This document shows, piece after piece, positions 26,559 to 34,969 of a stretch of 64,000 nucleotides of DNA. How positions within the stretch are numbered: position 1 is the first letter of the stretch; the number at the start of each line of letters is the position of its first letter. The DNA comes from Flavipsychrobacter sp. (GTDB lineage Bacteria > Bacteroidota > Bacteroidia > Chitinophagales > Chitinophagaceae): the NCBI GenBank assembly GCA_041392855.1, contig JAWKLD010000001.1, positions 2,218,001-2,282,000 of the forward strand. The letters run 5' to 3'. The position numbers were made by a program, and so were the translations under genes. The notes under the pieces are model-generated. The model had not been told where the DNA came from, searched no databases, and saw only the letters and a list, made by a program, of their open reading frames with translations.

Positions 26559-27650
26559 TTACTTCTTACGTAACTCTAATATTGTGTGACTTTGACCGAC
26601 ATTATCTATATCTCTCACTATTTCAAAACCAGCTTTGTCTATCAATGTCAAAAACACCTTACTATCATACATTTGGCTATTACCGTTGGCCATGGTAGTA
26701 AAGTATAACGATGTCATTTGTAAGCTCAATGCCGAAGCCTCAAACTGTTGCCTATCCCAGAACGTCTCATTAATAAATATACTTCCTCCTTCAGCTAATG
26801 CTCGATGACATTTTTCCAGTATAAACACAATTTCATTATCTGCAAAACAGTCTAAGAATTGACTCATCCAAATCACATCATAACCTTCAGGCAACTCACT
26901 ATCCTTATCCAGAACATTACGCTCATGATACTGCACTCTGTCTGCAAAGCCTGCTTCTTTAATATTACCTTCAGCAACATTTAGTTGAACTTGTAGGTCT
27001 ACCAACCCTACTTCAACGTTAGCATTATGATTTAAACATGCTAAGGTGAACTTACCTGTATTAGCACCTATATCCATAATTCGCTTAGGCTGACGCTCGA
27101 ATACCAATGGAAGGGCTTCAGGGAACACATTATCAGAATAAAAATGGTCAAAATCAAACCAACTCGTTTTAGCAGGCTCTTTTAAAAGTGAAAGACCCTG
27201 ATAAATAGTTGACCAGTCTCCCAAATGCTTTAACCCATTTGGCTTGCTATCTTTTATTGAACTTTCTAAATCAGCCGCTCCGTCATAACAAACATCTTTC
27301 ATAAAGTTTGTATTGACTCTTGTCATTGCTTGGTTGATAAAAAAGTGACCTGTCTTAGCTAAAAAATACTTCCCTTCTTTTCTATATACAAGCCCTATAC
27401 CTAAACCCGCCTCTAACAATATACGCGCACCATAATGAGACATATCTACTTGAGCTACAATATCTTCAAGTGTTATACCATTTAATCGAGACTCCTCTAC
27501 TATTTTTAAAATATTACTATCTCTCAACAGCACAGATGCCTGGAAAATATAGGGTGCGAATGCAATAAACTGTGCTTGTGAAATGGCATCTAAAGCCGAT
27601 TTGCTATCTTTTTCAAATAAACCCGCTTTAGGGGTAGCATTTTTTGTCAT
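26559..27650 (-). CDS. SAM-dependent O-methyltransferase-like protein
   Basis: This 363-residue protein has an N-terminal winged-helix dimerisation region (residues about 15-110, with ILKIVEESRLNGITLEDIV) and a C-terminal class I methyltransferase domain: motif I in IMDIGANTGKF, an acidic residue in VGLVDLQVQ, and VIWMSQFLDCFADN plus EGGSIFINETFWD further on. The layout matches O-methyltransferases of plant/HIOMT type that act on aromatic hydroxyls. It is the first gene of the putative pigment cluster, 40 bp before the halogenase-like gene and 53 bp after a cytochrome c gene. Confidence 0.86.
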   Translation of the reverse strand: MTKNATPKAGLFEKDSKSALDAISQAQFIAFAPYIFQASVLLRDSNILKIVEESRLNGITLEDIVAQVDMSHYGARILLEAGLGIGLVYRKEGKYFLAKTGHFFINQAMTRVNTNFMKDVCYDGAADLESSIKDSKPNGLKHLGDWSTIYQGLSLLKEPAKTSWFDFDHFYSDNVFPEALPLVFERQPKRIMDIGANTGKFTLACLNHNANVEVGLVDLQVQLNVAEGNIKEAGFADRVQYHERNVLDKDSELPEGYDVIWMSQFLDCFADNEIVFILEKCHRALAEGGSIFINETFWDRQQFEASALSLQMTSLYFTTMANGNSQMYDSKVFLTLIDKAGFEIVRDIDNVGQSHTILELRKK

Positions 27651-27703
27651 ATTATTAATTCTGTAAACACAAATGTAACAACTATATCAAAAATGCTTCA
27701 AGT

Positions 27704-28087
27704 TTATTCTGCTCTTTCTACATAGTCTAATATAGCATCAATATCTTCATCTGTAAGATGAGGCATTGGTGTCATCATGGCTTTATTCCATTTATTGTAG
27801 ACTTCAACCGCACGAGGATTACCACTTGTTATTGCCATTGTTGAATTTTTCACAAACGACCTTAGCGCAACTGTATCATTATCCCATCTAGCTAGAGCAC
27901 CTTTTAATGCAGGTCCAATCATATCTTTGTTTACAATATGGCATTGTGTACAGTTTTGAGTATATAATTCTTTACCATAATCATATACTGGAACAGCTTT
28001 TTTCTCCTCGCTAGTACTATTGCTAGAACTTTCAGCATTACCACATGAAACTAGAAGTAGTGCGCCGCAAGCAATTAATTGTCTCAT
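27704..28087 (-). CDS. Cytochrome c lipoprotein (monoheme)
   Basis: This 127-residue protein has a lipobox at LLLVSC and one haem-attachment motif, CTQCH, in ELYTQNCTQCHIVNKDMIGPAL. The distal Met ligand is probably in MMTPMPHLTDEDIDAILDYV. It is a small periplasmic class I cytochrome, anchored by lipid, that shuttles electrons. It lies 3 bp after lepB, so it is likely in the same transcript; a link to signal peptidase is not obvious and the pairing may be incidental. Confidence 0.9.
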   Translation of the reverse strand: MRQLIACGALLLVSCGNAESSSNSTSEEKKAVPVYDYGKELYTQNCTQCHIVNKDMIGPALKGALARWDNDTVALRSFVKNSTMAITSGNPRAVEVYNKWNKAMMTPMPHLTDEDIDAILDYVERAE

Positions 28088-28090
28088 ATA

Positions 28091-29281
28091 TTATTCGCTC
28101 AGGGTTTTAACACTTCTTAATAATCTACTCCAACGTATTCCATTCTCATGACTGAACCACACAAATGATGCCTTACCCACAACATGATCTTCTGGAACAA
28201 AACCCCAAAAACGAGAGTCTAGAGAATTATGCCTGTTGTCACCCATCATCCAGTAATAGTCCATCTTAAATGTATAACTATTGGTTTCCTGTCCGTTTAC
28301 GAAAAATCTACCATTCTCTTCTCTGAAGTCATTGCCTTCATAATGACCAATAATTCTTCTATAAATAGCAATATTTTGAGGCGTTAATTGTACAGTAGCA
28401 CCTTTTTTAGGTATCAATAATGGGCCATAATGGTCCTTATTCCACTTAAAGTTTACCGTATCGTGAGGGAACACCCAATCAATTGGTCTTGCAGGAGGAA
28501 CACCTGCCATATCATTCACTGGTTCTATGTTTACTACTTGTGGTAGGGCTTTAAGAATAGGGATATGCCTATTCTGCAATTTAAATACATATATACCTCC
28601 ACCTATAAATTCAGGAGTTTCAATACCTTCTTCCTCTAATAAGTCCAAGGAAACAGAATTTCCATTAGTTGTCACCTTATAGGTACTTTGAGCATGAGGA
28701 AAGACTTCCCCTTTCTTACCATTAATATACACTACACCATTCTTGATCTCTATTTTATCCCCTGCTACAGCTACACATCTTTTTATATAGTTATCTGTTT
28801 TGTCAACAGGACGTGCAAGTGCGGTATAGCGTCCTAGCACTTGACTCCTTCCATACTCCCTACATAATGAGTAATAGTCACTTTCAGCAAACTCTTTAAT
28901 GATCGTATCTCCATTAGGGAAGTTAAACACAACTATATCATTACGTTTCACCTTACCGAAACCCGGCAACCTATGATAACCCCATTGTACTGCAGTAGAA
29001 TACGATTCCCCATCAGACAATGGCATTTTGTTATGAACAAGAGGTACAGCCAAAGGAGTCATGGGTGTACGCGCTCCATATGCAAGCTTACTTACAAACA
29101 AATAGTCGTTGACTAACAAACTTCCCTCCATTGACCCCGTAGGTATAGTATAGGCTTCAATGAAAAACATACGGATCAATGTAGCAGCTATAATGGCAAA
29201 AAGGCCAGCATCAAGCCACTCTCTCCACCATGATTTCTTTACATCTTTTTCTTTTTTCTTTTTCCAGAACGCTAGTCGCAT
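28091..29281 (-). CDS. lepB: Signal peptidase I
   Basis: LepB removes signal peptides from exported proteins at the outer face of the inner membrane. One N-terminal membrane helix (WLDAGLFAIIAATLIRMFFIEAY) is followed by the catalytic box TIPTGSMEGSL with Ser50. The lysine box is DNYIKRCVAVAGDKIEI and the C-terminal box MMGDNRHNSLDSRFWGFV. At 396 residues it is longer than the E. coli enzyme because of an insertion between the lysine box and the last box, usual in Bacteroidota. An exact -7 element (TACTTTTG) lies 23 bp upstream. Confidence 0.96.
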   Translation of the reverse strand: MRLAFWKKKKEKDVKKSWWREWLDAGLFAIIAATLIRMFFIEAYTIPTGSMEGSLLVNDYLFVSKLAYGARTPMTPLAVPLVHNKMPLSDGESYSTAVQWGYHRLPGFGKVKRNDIVVFNFPNGDTIIKEFAESDYYSLCREYGRSQVLGRYTALARPVDKTDNYIKRCVAVAGDKIEIKNGVVYINGKKGEVFPHAQSTYKVTTNGNSVSLDLLEEEGIETPEFIGGGIYVFKLQNRHIPILKALPQVVNIEPVNDMAGVPPARPIDWVFPHDTVNFKWNKDHYGPLLIPKKGATVQLTPQNIAIYRRIIGHYEGNDFREENGRFFVNGQETNSYTFKMDYYWMMGDNRHNSLDSRFWGFVPEDHVVGKASFVWFSHENGIRWSRLLRSVKTLSE

Positions 29282-29304
29282 GAGGTTTTAAATAAGTTGA
29301 GGTT

Positions 29305-29334
29305 CAAAAGTAATAACTTCCATTACATTTCAAT
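29305..29334 (-). promoter_or_regulatory. Promoter of the lepB-cytochrome c transcript
   Basis: On the minus strand, ATTG (29334-29331) and, 18 bp on, TACTTTTG (29312-29305), an exact -7 match, lie 23 bp before the lepB ATG. Confidence 0.5.
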
Positions 29335-29449
29335 GGCTTGAAGTTAATGGCTAAAATACATTTAACAATAAGCTTTCTTAACGAAATTGTAGGAGATTGT
29401 TAAATGCTATTCGCAAATACTTTTATATTTTGGGCGCAAATAGAATAAA

Positions 29450-30832
29450 ATGAGTCGTTCAGTTACAATATTAGGTGCAGGGCTAGTAGGTTCTTTACTT
29501 GCAGTTATACTTAGAAAACGTGGTCACGAAGTTACTATATACGAACGAAGACCCGACATGCGTAGTGCCTCTCTGTCAGCGGGGAAGTCCATTAACCTTG
29601 CAATGAGTGTGCGTGGCTGGAAAGCATTAGACCTTGCGGGGTTAAGAAAAGACATAGAAGATTTAGCTATACCTATGTATGGCAGAGCATTACACCAAGC
29701 GGATGGAGCCTCTGCCTTCCAACAATATGGCAAGAACAATGAGGCTATCTATTCTGTAAGTCGTGGAGAGCTAAATAAACGACTAATGACCCTAGCAGAA
29801 CAAGAAGGTGCTACCATACACTTTGAACAAAAGTGTATCGATGTTGATATTGAAAAAAATGTTATTACACTTGAAGATATCAATACTAATAAAACACAAA
29901 CAATAGAATCAGACTTGATCTTTGGTGCAGATGGCGCTTTCTCTGCTCTTAGAAATGCATATACACATACCAATAGAGTTGATGCTTCTCATCATTACTT
30001 AAAGCATGGCTACAAGGAGCTATCTATTCCACCTAATGAGGACGGAAGTATGAAGATGCAAAAAGAAGCCTTGCATATTTGGCCTCGTAAGAACTTCATG
30101 ATGATTGCCCTTCCTAATACAGATGGGACATTTACATGCACTTTATTTCTACCTTTTGAGGGGGATATATCCTTTGAAAAGTTAACGAATGAGGAGGAGG
30201 TAATGGCATTCTTTAAAGAACACTTCCCTGATGCTGTTCCATTAATGCCAACATTAATAGAAGATTTTTTTAATAACCCTACATCTTCTCTTATTACTAC
30301 ACACGTAGACCCTTGGCATTTTGGCGATAAAAATGCACTTATTGGAGATGCTGCACATGCTATTGTACCTTTTTATGGACAAGGCATGAATGCCGGCTTT
30401 GAAGACTGTACCATTTTGGCTGGCCTAATGGATAAGTATGACAAGGACTGGAATACTATTCTAGAAGAGTATGACAATATGCGCAAACCCAATGGGAACG
30501 CAGTTGCTGAGCTAGCCCTTATTAATTTTGTAGAGATGCGTGATAAAGTAGCAGACGAAAGTTTTCTTCTACGCAAAAAAATAGAAAAAGAATTGGGAAG
30601 GCGCTACCCTGAACAATTTATTTCTGTATACGAAATGGTATCCTTTAGCCACATACCATATCATACAGCCATAAGCTGTATTCATGCTCAAGATGAGCTC
30701 CTACAAAACATAATGGCTAAAGGCAACTTTTTTGACAGCTTAGAAAACAGTGATTATATAGCACAACTAAACAAATGGGTGAGTGACTATCACCAGTCTG
30801 TGCAACAATTGGATTTTGGACATGATGCCTGA
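29450..30832 (+). CDS. kmo: Kynurenine 3-monooxygenase
   Basis: This FAD enzyme hydroxylates L-kynurenine to 3-hydroxykynurenine, on the route from tryptophan to quinolinate/NAD. The N-terminal GAGLVGSLLAVILRKRG FAD motif is followed by a family-specific SLSAGKSINLAMSVRGWKAL, and the second FAD block is GDAAHAIVPFYGQGMNAGFEDC. A C-terminal hydrophobic/helical region is present. The length of 460 is typical. No other kynurenine-pathway gene is in the window. Its end overlaps the start of recJ by about 11 bp. Confidence 0.95.
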   Translation: MSRSVTILGAGLVGSLLAVILRKRGHEVTIYERRPDMRSASLSAGKSINLAMSVRGWKALDLAGLRKDIEDLAIPMYGRALHQADGASAFQQYGKNNEAIYSVSRGELNKRLMTLAEQEGATIHFEQKCIDVDIEKNVITLEDINTNKTQTIESDLIFGADGAFSALRNAYTHTNRVDASHHYLKHGYKELSIPPNEDGSMKMQKEALHIWPRKNFMMIALPNTDGTFTCTLFLPFEGDISFEKLTNEEEVMAFFKEHFPDAVPLMPTLIEDFFNNPTSSLITTHVDPWHFGDKNALIGDAAHAIVPFYGQGMNAGFEDCTILAGLMDKYDKDWNTILEEYDNMRKPNGNAVAELALINFVEMRDKVADESFLLRKKIEKELGRRYPEQFISVYEMVSFSHIPYHTAISCIHAQDELLQNIMAKGNFFDSLENSDYIAQLNKWVSDYHQSVQQLDFGHDA

Positions 30833-32531
30833 TAAAAGATGGACATTAAAAGCCGTTGATGAACAGGTAGCCAAGAATATACAAGAAGCACTAAAAATAC
30901 ACCCTCAACTATGTAATATACTAGCACAAAGAGGAGTAACTAATTTTGACAGTGCAAAAGCTTTCTTTAGACCGAAGTTGTCACAACTACACGACCCCTT
31001 CTTAATGAAGGATATGCAGAAGGCTGTAACCCGTATTTCAGAAGCTATAGAATGGCACGAACGCATACTGGTTTATGGTGATTATGATGTAGACGGGACA
31101 ACTTCTGTATCTCTTGTATACTCTTTTCTTAAAGCTCAATACGAAGGGGAATTAGGATACTATATTCCACATCGCTACCGCGAAGGTTATGGTATTTCTA
31201 AAATGGGGATAGACTATGCTAAAGAGCATGGCTATACATTAATGATAACTCTTGATTGCGGCATTAAATCTTACGATCTAATAAAGTACGCACAATCAAT
31301 AGGTATAGATGTCATTGTATGCGACCACCATACTCCCGATAAAGATATACCACCCGCTGTTGCTATTCTTAACCCAAAACAGCAAGACTGTGATTACCCT
31401 TATAAAGAGCTAAGCGGTTGTGGCATCGGTTTTAAACTAGCTCAAGCACTGGCAAAACATTGGCAGCTCCCTGAGGAAAACTATTTACAGTATTTAGACC
31501 TTGTAGCCACAAGCATTGCGGCAGACGTAGTACCTATAGACGGAGAAAATAGAATACTAGCATTTTATGGACTAAAAAGGGTAAATGAAAACCCTTCACT
31601 CGGTATCAAAACCTTAATGGAATTAGCCGACGTTAAGAAAACCATGACCATATCAGATCTGGTTTTTGTAATAGGGCCTAGAGTAAATGCAGCAGGCAGG
31701 ATGGACGATGCCAAAAAAGCAGTAGAGCTCTTTATTGAAGAAGATATAGAAAAGTCTTATGAGCATGCAGAGGCCTTGAAATCGGACAATGAGGACAGAA
31801 GAGAAATAGACAAAAGCACATCTGAAGAGGCTTTAGCAATGCTAAACAATGACCCTAATCGCCTTCTAAAAAAATCTACTGTTCTATATCAAGAGCATTG
31901 GCACAAAGGAGTAGTTGGCATAGTGGCATCAAGGCTTATTGATCATTACTATCGTCCAACAATTATACTGACTAAATCAAACGATCTAGTAGCTGGTTCT
32001 GCTCGCTCTGTAGCGGGCTTTAATGTATACGATGCCATACATGAATGCCGCGACTTATTGGAGAATTACGGAGGACACTTCTATGCAGCCGGCATGACCA
32101 TGCCACCTGAAAATGTAGACGCCTTTATTAAACGGTTTGAAGAGGTTGTTTCAGAAAGCATCACACCAGACCTGCTGGTACCTGAAATAGAAATTGATGC
32201 TGAGTTAAAACTCTGCGACATAACTCAGCCTTTCTATAATATTTTAAAACAGATAGCACCATTCGGGCCAACAAATATGCGTCCTGTATTCATGACGCGC
32301 TGTGTAAGTGATTATAAAGGCTATTCAAAAGTAGTGAAGGACCTACATATTAAATTTTGTGTGCATCAACACGATGGTACTGTAATGGATGGCATTGGCT
32401 TCAACATGGCCGAAAAATTTGACATCGTATCTTCAGGGCTTTTTGACATCGTTTATACGATACATGAAAATGAATTTAATGGTCGTGTGAATTTACAAAT
32501 GAGGGTGGTTGACATTAGATATCCTCAGTAG
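30822..32531 (+). CDS. recJ: Single-stranded-DNA-specific exonuclease RecJ
   Basis: RecJ degrades ssDNA 5'-3' in recombination and repair. The DHH phosphoesterase motifs are VYGDYDVDGTTS (Asp87/Asp89) and VCDHHTPD (Asp168-His-His170), then the DHHA1 region with GGHFYAAGMTM. I choose the ATG at 30822 (MMPDKRWTLK, 569 residues); an alternative starts 3 bp later. The frame extends further upstream only by overlap with kmo. Overlap with kmo suggests translational coupling of unrelated functions. Confidence 0.95.
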   Translation: MMPDKRWTLKAVDEQVAKNIQEALKIHPQLCNILAQRGVTNFDSAKAFFRPKLSQLHDPFLMKDMQKAVTRISEAIEWHERILVYGDYDVDGTTSVSLVYSFLKAQYEGELGYYIPHRYREGYGISKMGIDYAKEHGYTLMITLDCGIKSYDLIKYAQSIGIDVIVCDHHTPDKDIPPAVAILNPKQQDCDYPYKELSGCGIGFKLAQALAKHWQLPEENYLQYLDLVATSIAADVVPIDGENRILAFYGLKRVNENPSLGIKTLMELADVKKTMTISDLVFVIGPRVNAAGRMDDAKKAVELFIEEDIEKSYEHAEALKSDNEDRREIDKSTSEEALAMLNNDPNRLLKKSTVLYQEHWHKGVVGIVASRLIDHYYRPTIILTKSNDLVAGSARSVAGFNVYDAIHECRDLLENYGGHFYAAGMTMPPENVDAFIKRFEEVVSESITPDLLVPEIEIDAELKLCDITQPFYNILKQIAPFGPTNMRPVFMTRCVSDYKGYSKVVKDLHIKFCVHQHDGTVMDGIGFNMAEKFDIVSSGLFDIVYTIHENEFNGRVNLQMRVVDIRYPQ

Positions 32532-32544
32532 CACTACCTATAGC

Positions 32545-32568
32545 AATATACCCAATACAAGGTATATT
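32545..32568. other. Hairpin-forming inverted repeat after recJ
   Basis: AATATACC / GGTATATT is a perfect 8-bp stem with an 8-nt loop, about 13 bp after the recJ stop. No T-run follows, so it is a weak terminator candidate, an mRNA 3'-end stabiliser, or an operator for the downstream lipoprotein gene. Confidence 0.35.
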
Positions 32569-32612
32569 CAAATCTTGGTTTCACAGTTACTTTTATTAAA
32601 ATTTTAGTAATT

Positions 32613-33119
32613 ATGAGACACATCACTACCATCATTGCAATATTTATCATTGCACTTGCTAGTTGTACAAAAAAAGAAACAACTCCTACTAACAATAACA
32701 GCAACAATACAGGCTGTGTAGATGGCTATATCTGCTTTACTCTTGATGGAGCAAATATTTCGAAACAAGCAGGAGGTTACGAACTAGCAGATACTTTCCT
32801 ATTTGTAAAATACGAAGAGGGGAATAAGCAACTCTCTATAGACATCTTTGGTAAAAACACAGGTAGTTATAATGTAACAGATATACGTAAGGTAGGCAAT
32901 GGACGCTTATACTACTTCCCTGCAGGTAGTTCTGGCAAGATGTTCATGGCCGAAATGGGATTGCTCAACATTTCCTCTTATGATGCTACCAACAGAAAAG
33001 TATCTGGAACTTTCTCTGGTACTCTTTATGAATATGATAACAACAATGGCACATTCGATAAGAATAACTCTGTAGAAATAAAGAATGGTGAGTTTAACAA
33101 AGTTTCTGTACCTAAATAA
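32613..33119 (+). CDS. Small lipoprotein of unknown function
   Basis: This 168-residue protein has a signal peptide with lipobox (IIALASC, Cys18), then a Thr/Asn-rich linker (KKETTPTNNNSNNTG) and a compact beta-rich domain (CVDGYICFTLDGANISKQAGGYELAD ... VSGTFSGTLYEYD). The VSGTFSGTL segment resembles DUF6252-like Bacteroidota lipoproteins, but I cannot assign a family with certainty. It is monocistronic and closed by a strong terminator. Probably outer-membrane anchored. Confidence 0.72.
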   Translation: MRHITTIIAIFIIALASCTKKETTPTNNNSNNTGCVDGYICFTLDGANISKQAGGYELADTFLFVKYEEGNKQLSIDIFGKNTGSYNVTDIRKVGNGRLYYFPAGSSGKMFMAEMGLLNISSYDATNRKVSGTFSGTLYEYDNNNGTFDKNNSVEIKNGEFNKVSVPK

Positions 33120-33134
33120 TTAAATAACTGACTA

Positions 33135-33170
33135 AATAAAAAAGCCCAGCTAATGCTGGGCTTTTTTATT
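33135..33170. terminator. Bidirectional terminator between the lipoprotein and PfkB genes
   Basis: AATAAAAAAGCCCAGC / GCTGGGCTTTTTTATT is a perfect 16-bp stem with a TAAT loop, between convergent genes. Confidence 0.94.
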
Positions 33171-33184
33171 ATTTAAAGCTAAAC

Positions 33185-34108
33185 TTATGATACAACTATA
33201 TCAAAGTTCACCAAGTCTACAAATTCATTTATACGAGCTTGAATATCGCTGCTATTAAGCTCTTGCAAACGATTAGGGCCAAATTTCTCTACACAGAAAG
33301 ATGCTAATGCCGAACCTACAATAATAGCAGTCTTCATATTTTCGAAGGAAACATCTTTGGTAGCTGCGATATGCCCCATAAAACCTCCAGCAAAAGTATC
33401 ACCTGCTCCAGTTGGGTCAAAAACATCTTCTAGTGGTAGTGCTGGCGCGAAGAATACATTCTTATCATTGAATAATAATGCACCGTGCTCACCTTTCTTT
33501 ATGATAACAAACTTAGGACCCATTTCATGAATCTTCTGAGCTGCTTTTACTAGTGAATACTCTCCACTAAGTTGACGAGCTTCACTATCGTTGACCATCA
33601 ATACATCTACTTTCTTCAAAACAGCTTTAAGGCCATCAAGTGCAATATCCATCCAAAAGTTCATCGTATCCATTACTACAAGCTTAGGACGCTCTTTCAT
33701 TTGATCTATCACCTGCATTTGCACATCAGGCGTTAAGTTTCCTAAAAACAAGAACTCACTATCCTGATAACTATCAGGTATCTGCGGATTAAACTGCTCT
33801 AATACATTTAACTCAGTAACTAATGTATCACGAGTATTCATGTCCATATGGTAACGTCCACTCCAGAAGAAGCTTTTGCCATCTTCTACTACTTCTACTC
33901 CTTCAAATTGAACGCCTCTATCTTCAAGCTTTTGGATTTCCTCCTTTGGAAAGTCTCCGCCGATGATAGACACTTGCTTAATATTTTTAGTAAAATTTGA
34001 TGCTGCCCAAGCTGCGTATGTTGCAGATCCACCTATTATGCGGTCTACCTTTCCAAATGGGGTTTCTAATGCATCGAAGGCCATTGAGCCTACTATCGTT
34101 AAAGACAT
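33185..34108 (-). CDS. PfkB family sugar/nucleoside kinase
   Basis: This 307-residue ribokinase-fold protein has an N-terminal IIGGSATYAAWAASNF (substrate region) and the C-terminal signature DPTGAGDTFAGGFMGHIA with the catalytic base Asp in GAGD. ATP-dependent phosphorylation of a sugar or nucleoside is expected; the substrate cannot be read from the sequence. A near-canonical -7 element lies 20 bp upstream. The gene is divergent from the nucleotidyltransferase gene. Confidence 0.88.
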   Translation of the reverse strand: MSLTIVGSMAFDALETPFGKVDRIIGGSATYAAWAASNFTKNIKQVSIIGGDFPKEEIQKLEDRGVQFEGVEVVEDGKSFFWSGRYHMDMNTRDTLVTELNVLEQFNPQIPDSYQDSEFLFLGNLTPDVQMQVIDQMKERPKLVVMDTMNFWMDIALDGLKAVLKKVDVLMVNDSEARQLSGEYSLVKAAQKIHEMGPKFVIIKKGEHGALLFNDKNVFFAPALPLEDVFDPTGAGDTFAGGFMGHIAATKDVSFENMKTAIIVGSALASFCVEKFGPNRLQELNSSDIQARINEFVDLVNFDIVVS

Positions 34109-34128
34109 ATCATAATTTTTTAGCGTGA

Positions 34129-34136
34129 CAAAGGTA
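34129..34136 (-). promoter_or_regulatory. -7 element (TACCTTTG) of the PfkB-family gene
   Basis: An exact TAnnTTTG match on the minus strand lies 20 bp before the start codon. No convincing -33 box is present. Confidence 0.5.
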
Positions 34137-34206
34137 AGGTTAATGTCGAAAAATGAAAATGTGTTTGTTTTACCTTAGGGTGAAGCCTTTTGGCTATTTT
34201 AGAGGC

Positions 34207-34923
34207 ATGAAAGCAATGCTGTTTGCGGCTGGGCTAGGCACCAGACTAAAACCTTTTACGGATAAGCATCCCAAAGCCTTGGCCGAGGTTAATGGAAAAA
34301 CACTTTTGGAACATAATATTCGTTATCTCCAGAAATACGGTATAACAGATGTGGTTGTTAATGTACACCACTTTGCTGACCAAATAGAAAAGGCCATTGC
34401 CAATAATAATGGCTGGGGCAGCAATATTACCGTAAGCGACGAGCGAGGTGAAGTATTAGAGACTGGAGGCGGCTTACAAAAAGCTGCAACGCATTTCATT
34501 GGGGAAGATGTATTTATAGTTATGAATGTAGATGTACTTACCAACCTTGACTTAGCGAAGATGATAGCTGCTCATAATATAGGCAGTAGCATAGCCACAT
34601 TGGCAGTAATGCAACGTGAATCTTCTCGTCATCTGCTCTTTAATAAGGACATGAGGTTATGTGGCTGGCAAAATAATAAAACAGGCGAACAGAAAATAGT
34701 ACATAATGAACTCGAGCTAAAAGGGTTTGCATTCAGTGGTGTACACGTACTATCTCCTGAAATATTGGATATGCCTTTTGAAGGCAAATTCTCTATTATA
34801 GACATATATCTTCATTTTGCAAAAACAGATATCCTACAAGGTTATGATCATACAGGAGATATTTTTCTAGATGTTGGCAAACCTGAAAGCTTAAAGAAAG
34901 CAGAAGAATTATTTAGTAAATAA
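34207..34923 (+). CDS. Sugar-1-phosphate nucleotidyltransferase (MurU/RmlA-like)
   Basis: This 238-residue protein begins MKAMLFAAGLGTRLKPFTDKHPKAL, the classic nucleotidyltransferase signature with the GxGTRL loop and the conserved Lys. Further motifs are VVNVHHFADQI, VFIVMNVDVLTNLD (metal-binding Asp) and GKFSIIDIY. The ATG at 34207 is preferred over a start 54 bp upstream because it directly precedes the signature. The short length without a C-terminal extension fits MurU-type (N-acetylmuramate-1-P uridylyltransferase) or mannose-1-P guanylyltransferase-like enzymes; the substrate is unresolved. Confidence 0.9.
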   Translation: MKAMLFAAGLGTRLKPFTDKHPKALAEVNGKTLLEHNIRYLQKYGITDVVVNVHHFADQIEKAIANNNGWGSNITVSDERGEVLETGGGLQKAATHFIGEDVFIVMNVDVLTNLDLAKMIAAHNIGSSIATLAVMQRESSRHLLFNKDMRLCGWQNNKTGEQKIVHNELELKGFAFSGVHVLSPEILDMPFEGKFSIIDIYLHFAKTDILQGYDHTGDIFLDVGKPESLKKAEELFSK

Positions 34924-34954
34924 AAAATGGGGGCATTGTATACACCCCCATTTT
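34924..34954. terminator. Bidirectional terminator between nucleotidyltransferase and oligoendopeptidase genes
   Basis: AAAATGGGGG / CCCCCATTTT, a 10-bp stem with an 11-nt loop, between convergent genes. Confidence 0.85.
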
Positions 34955-34969
34955 CAGCTTAATAACTTA

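Noticed and set aside
29450..30832. Kynurenine-pathway operon
   Set aside because: Only kmo is present; the neighbours are unrelated.
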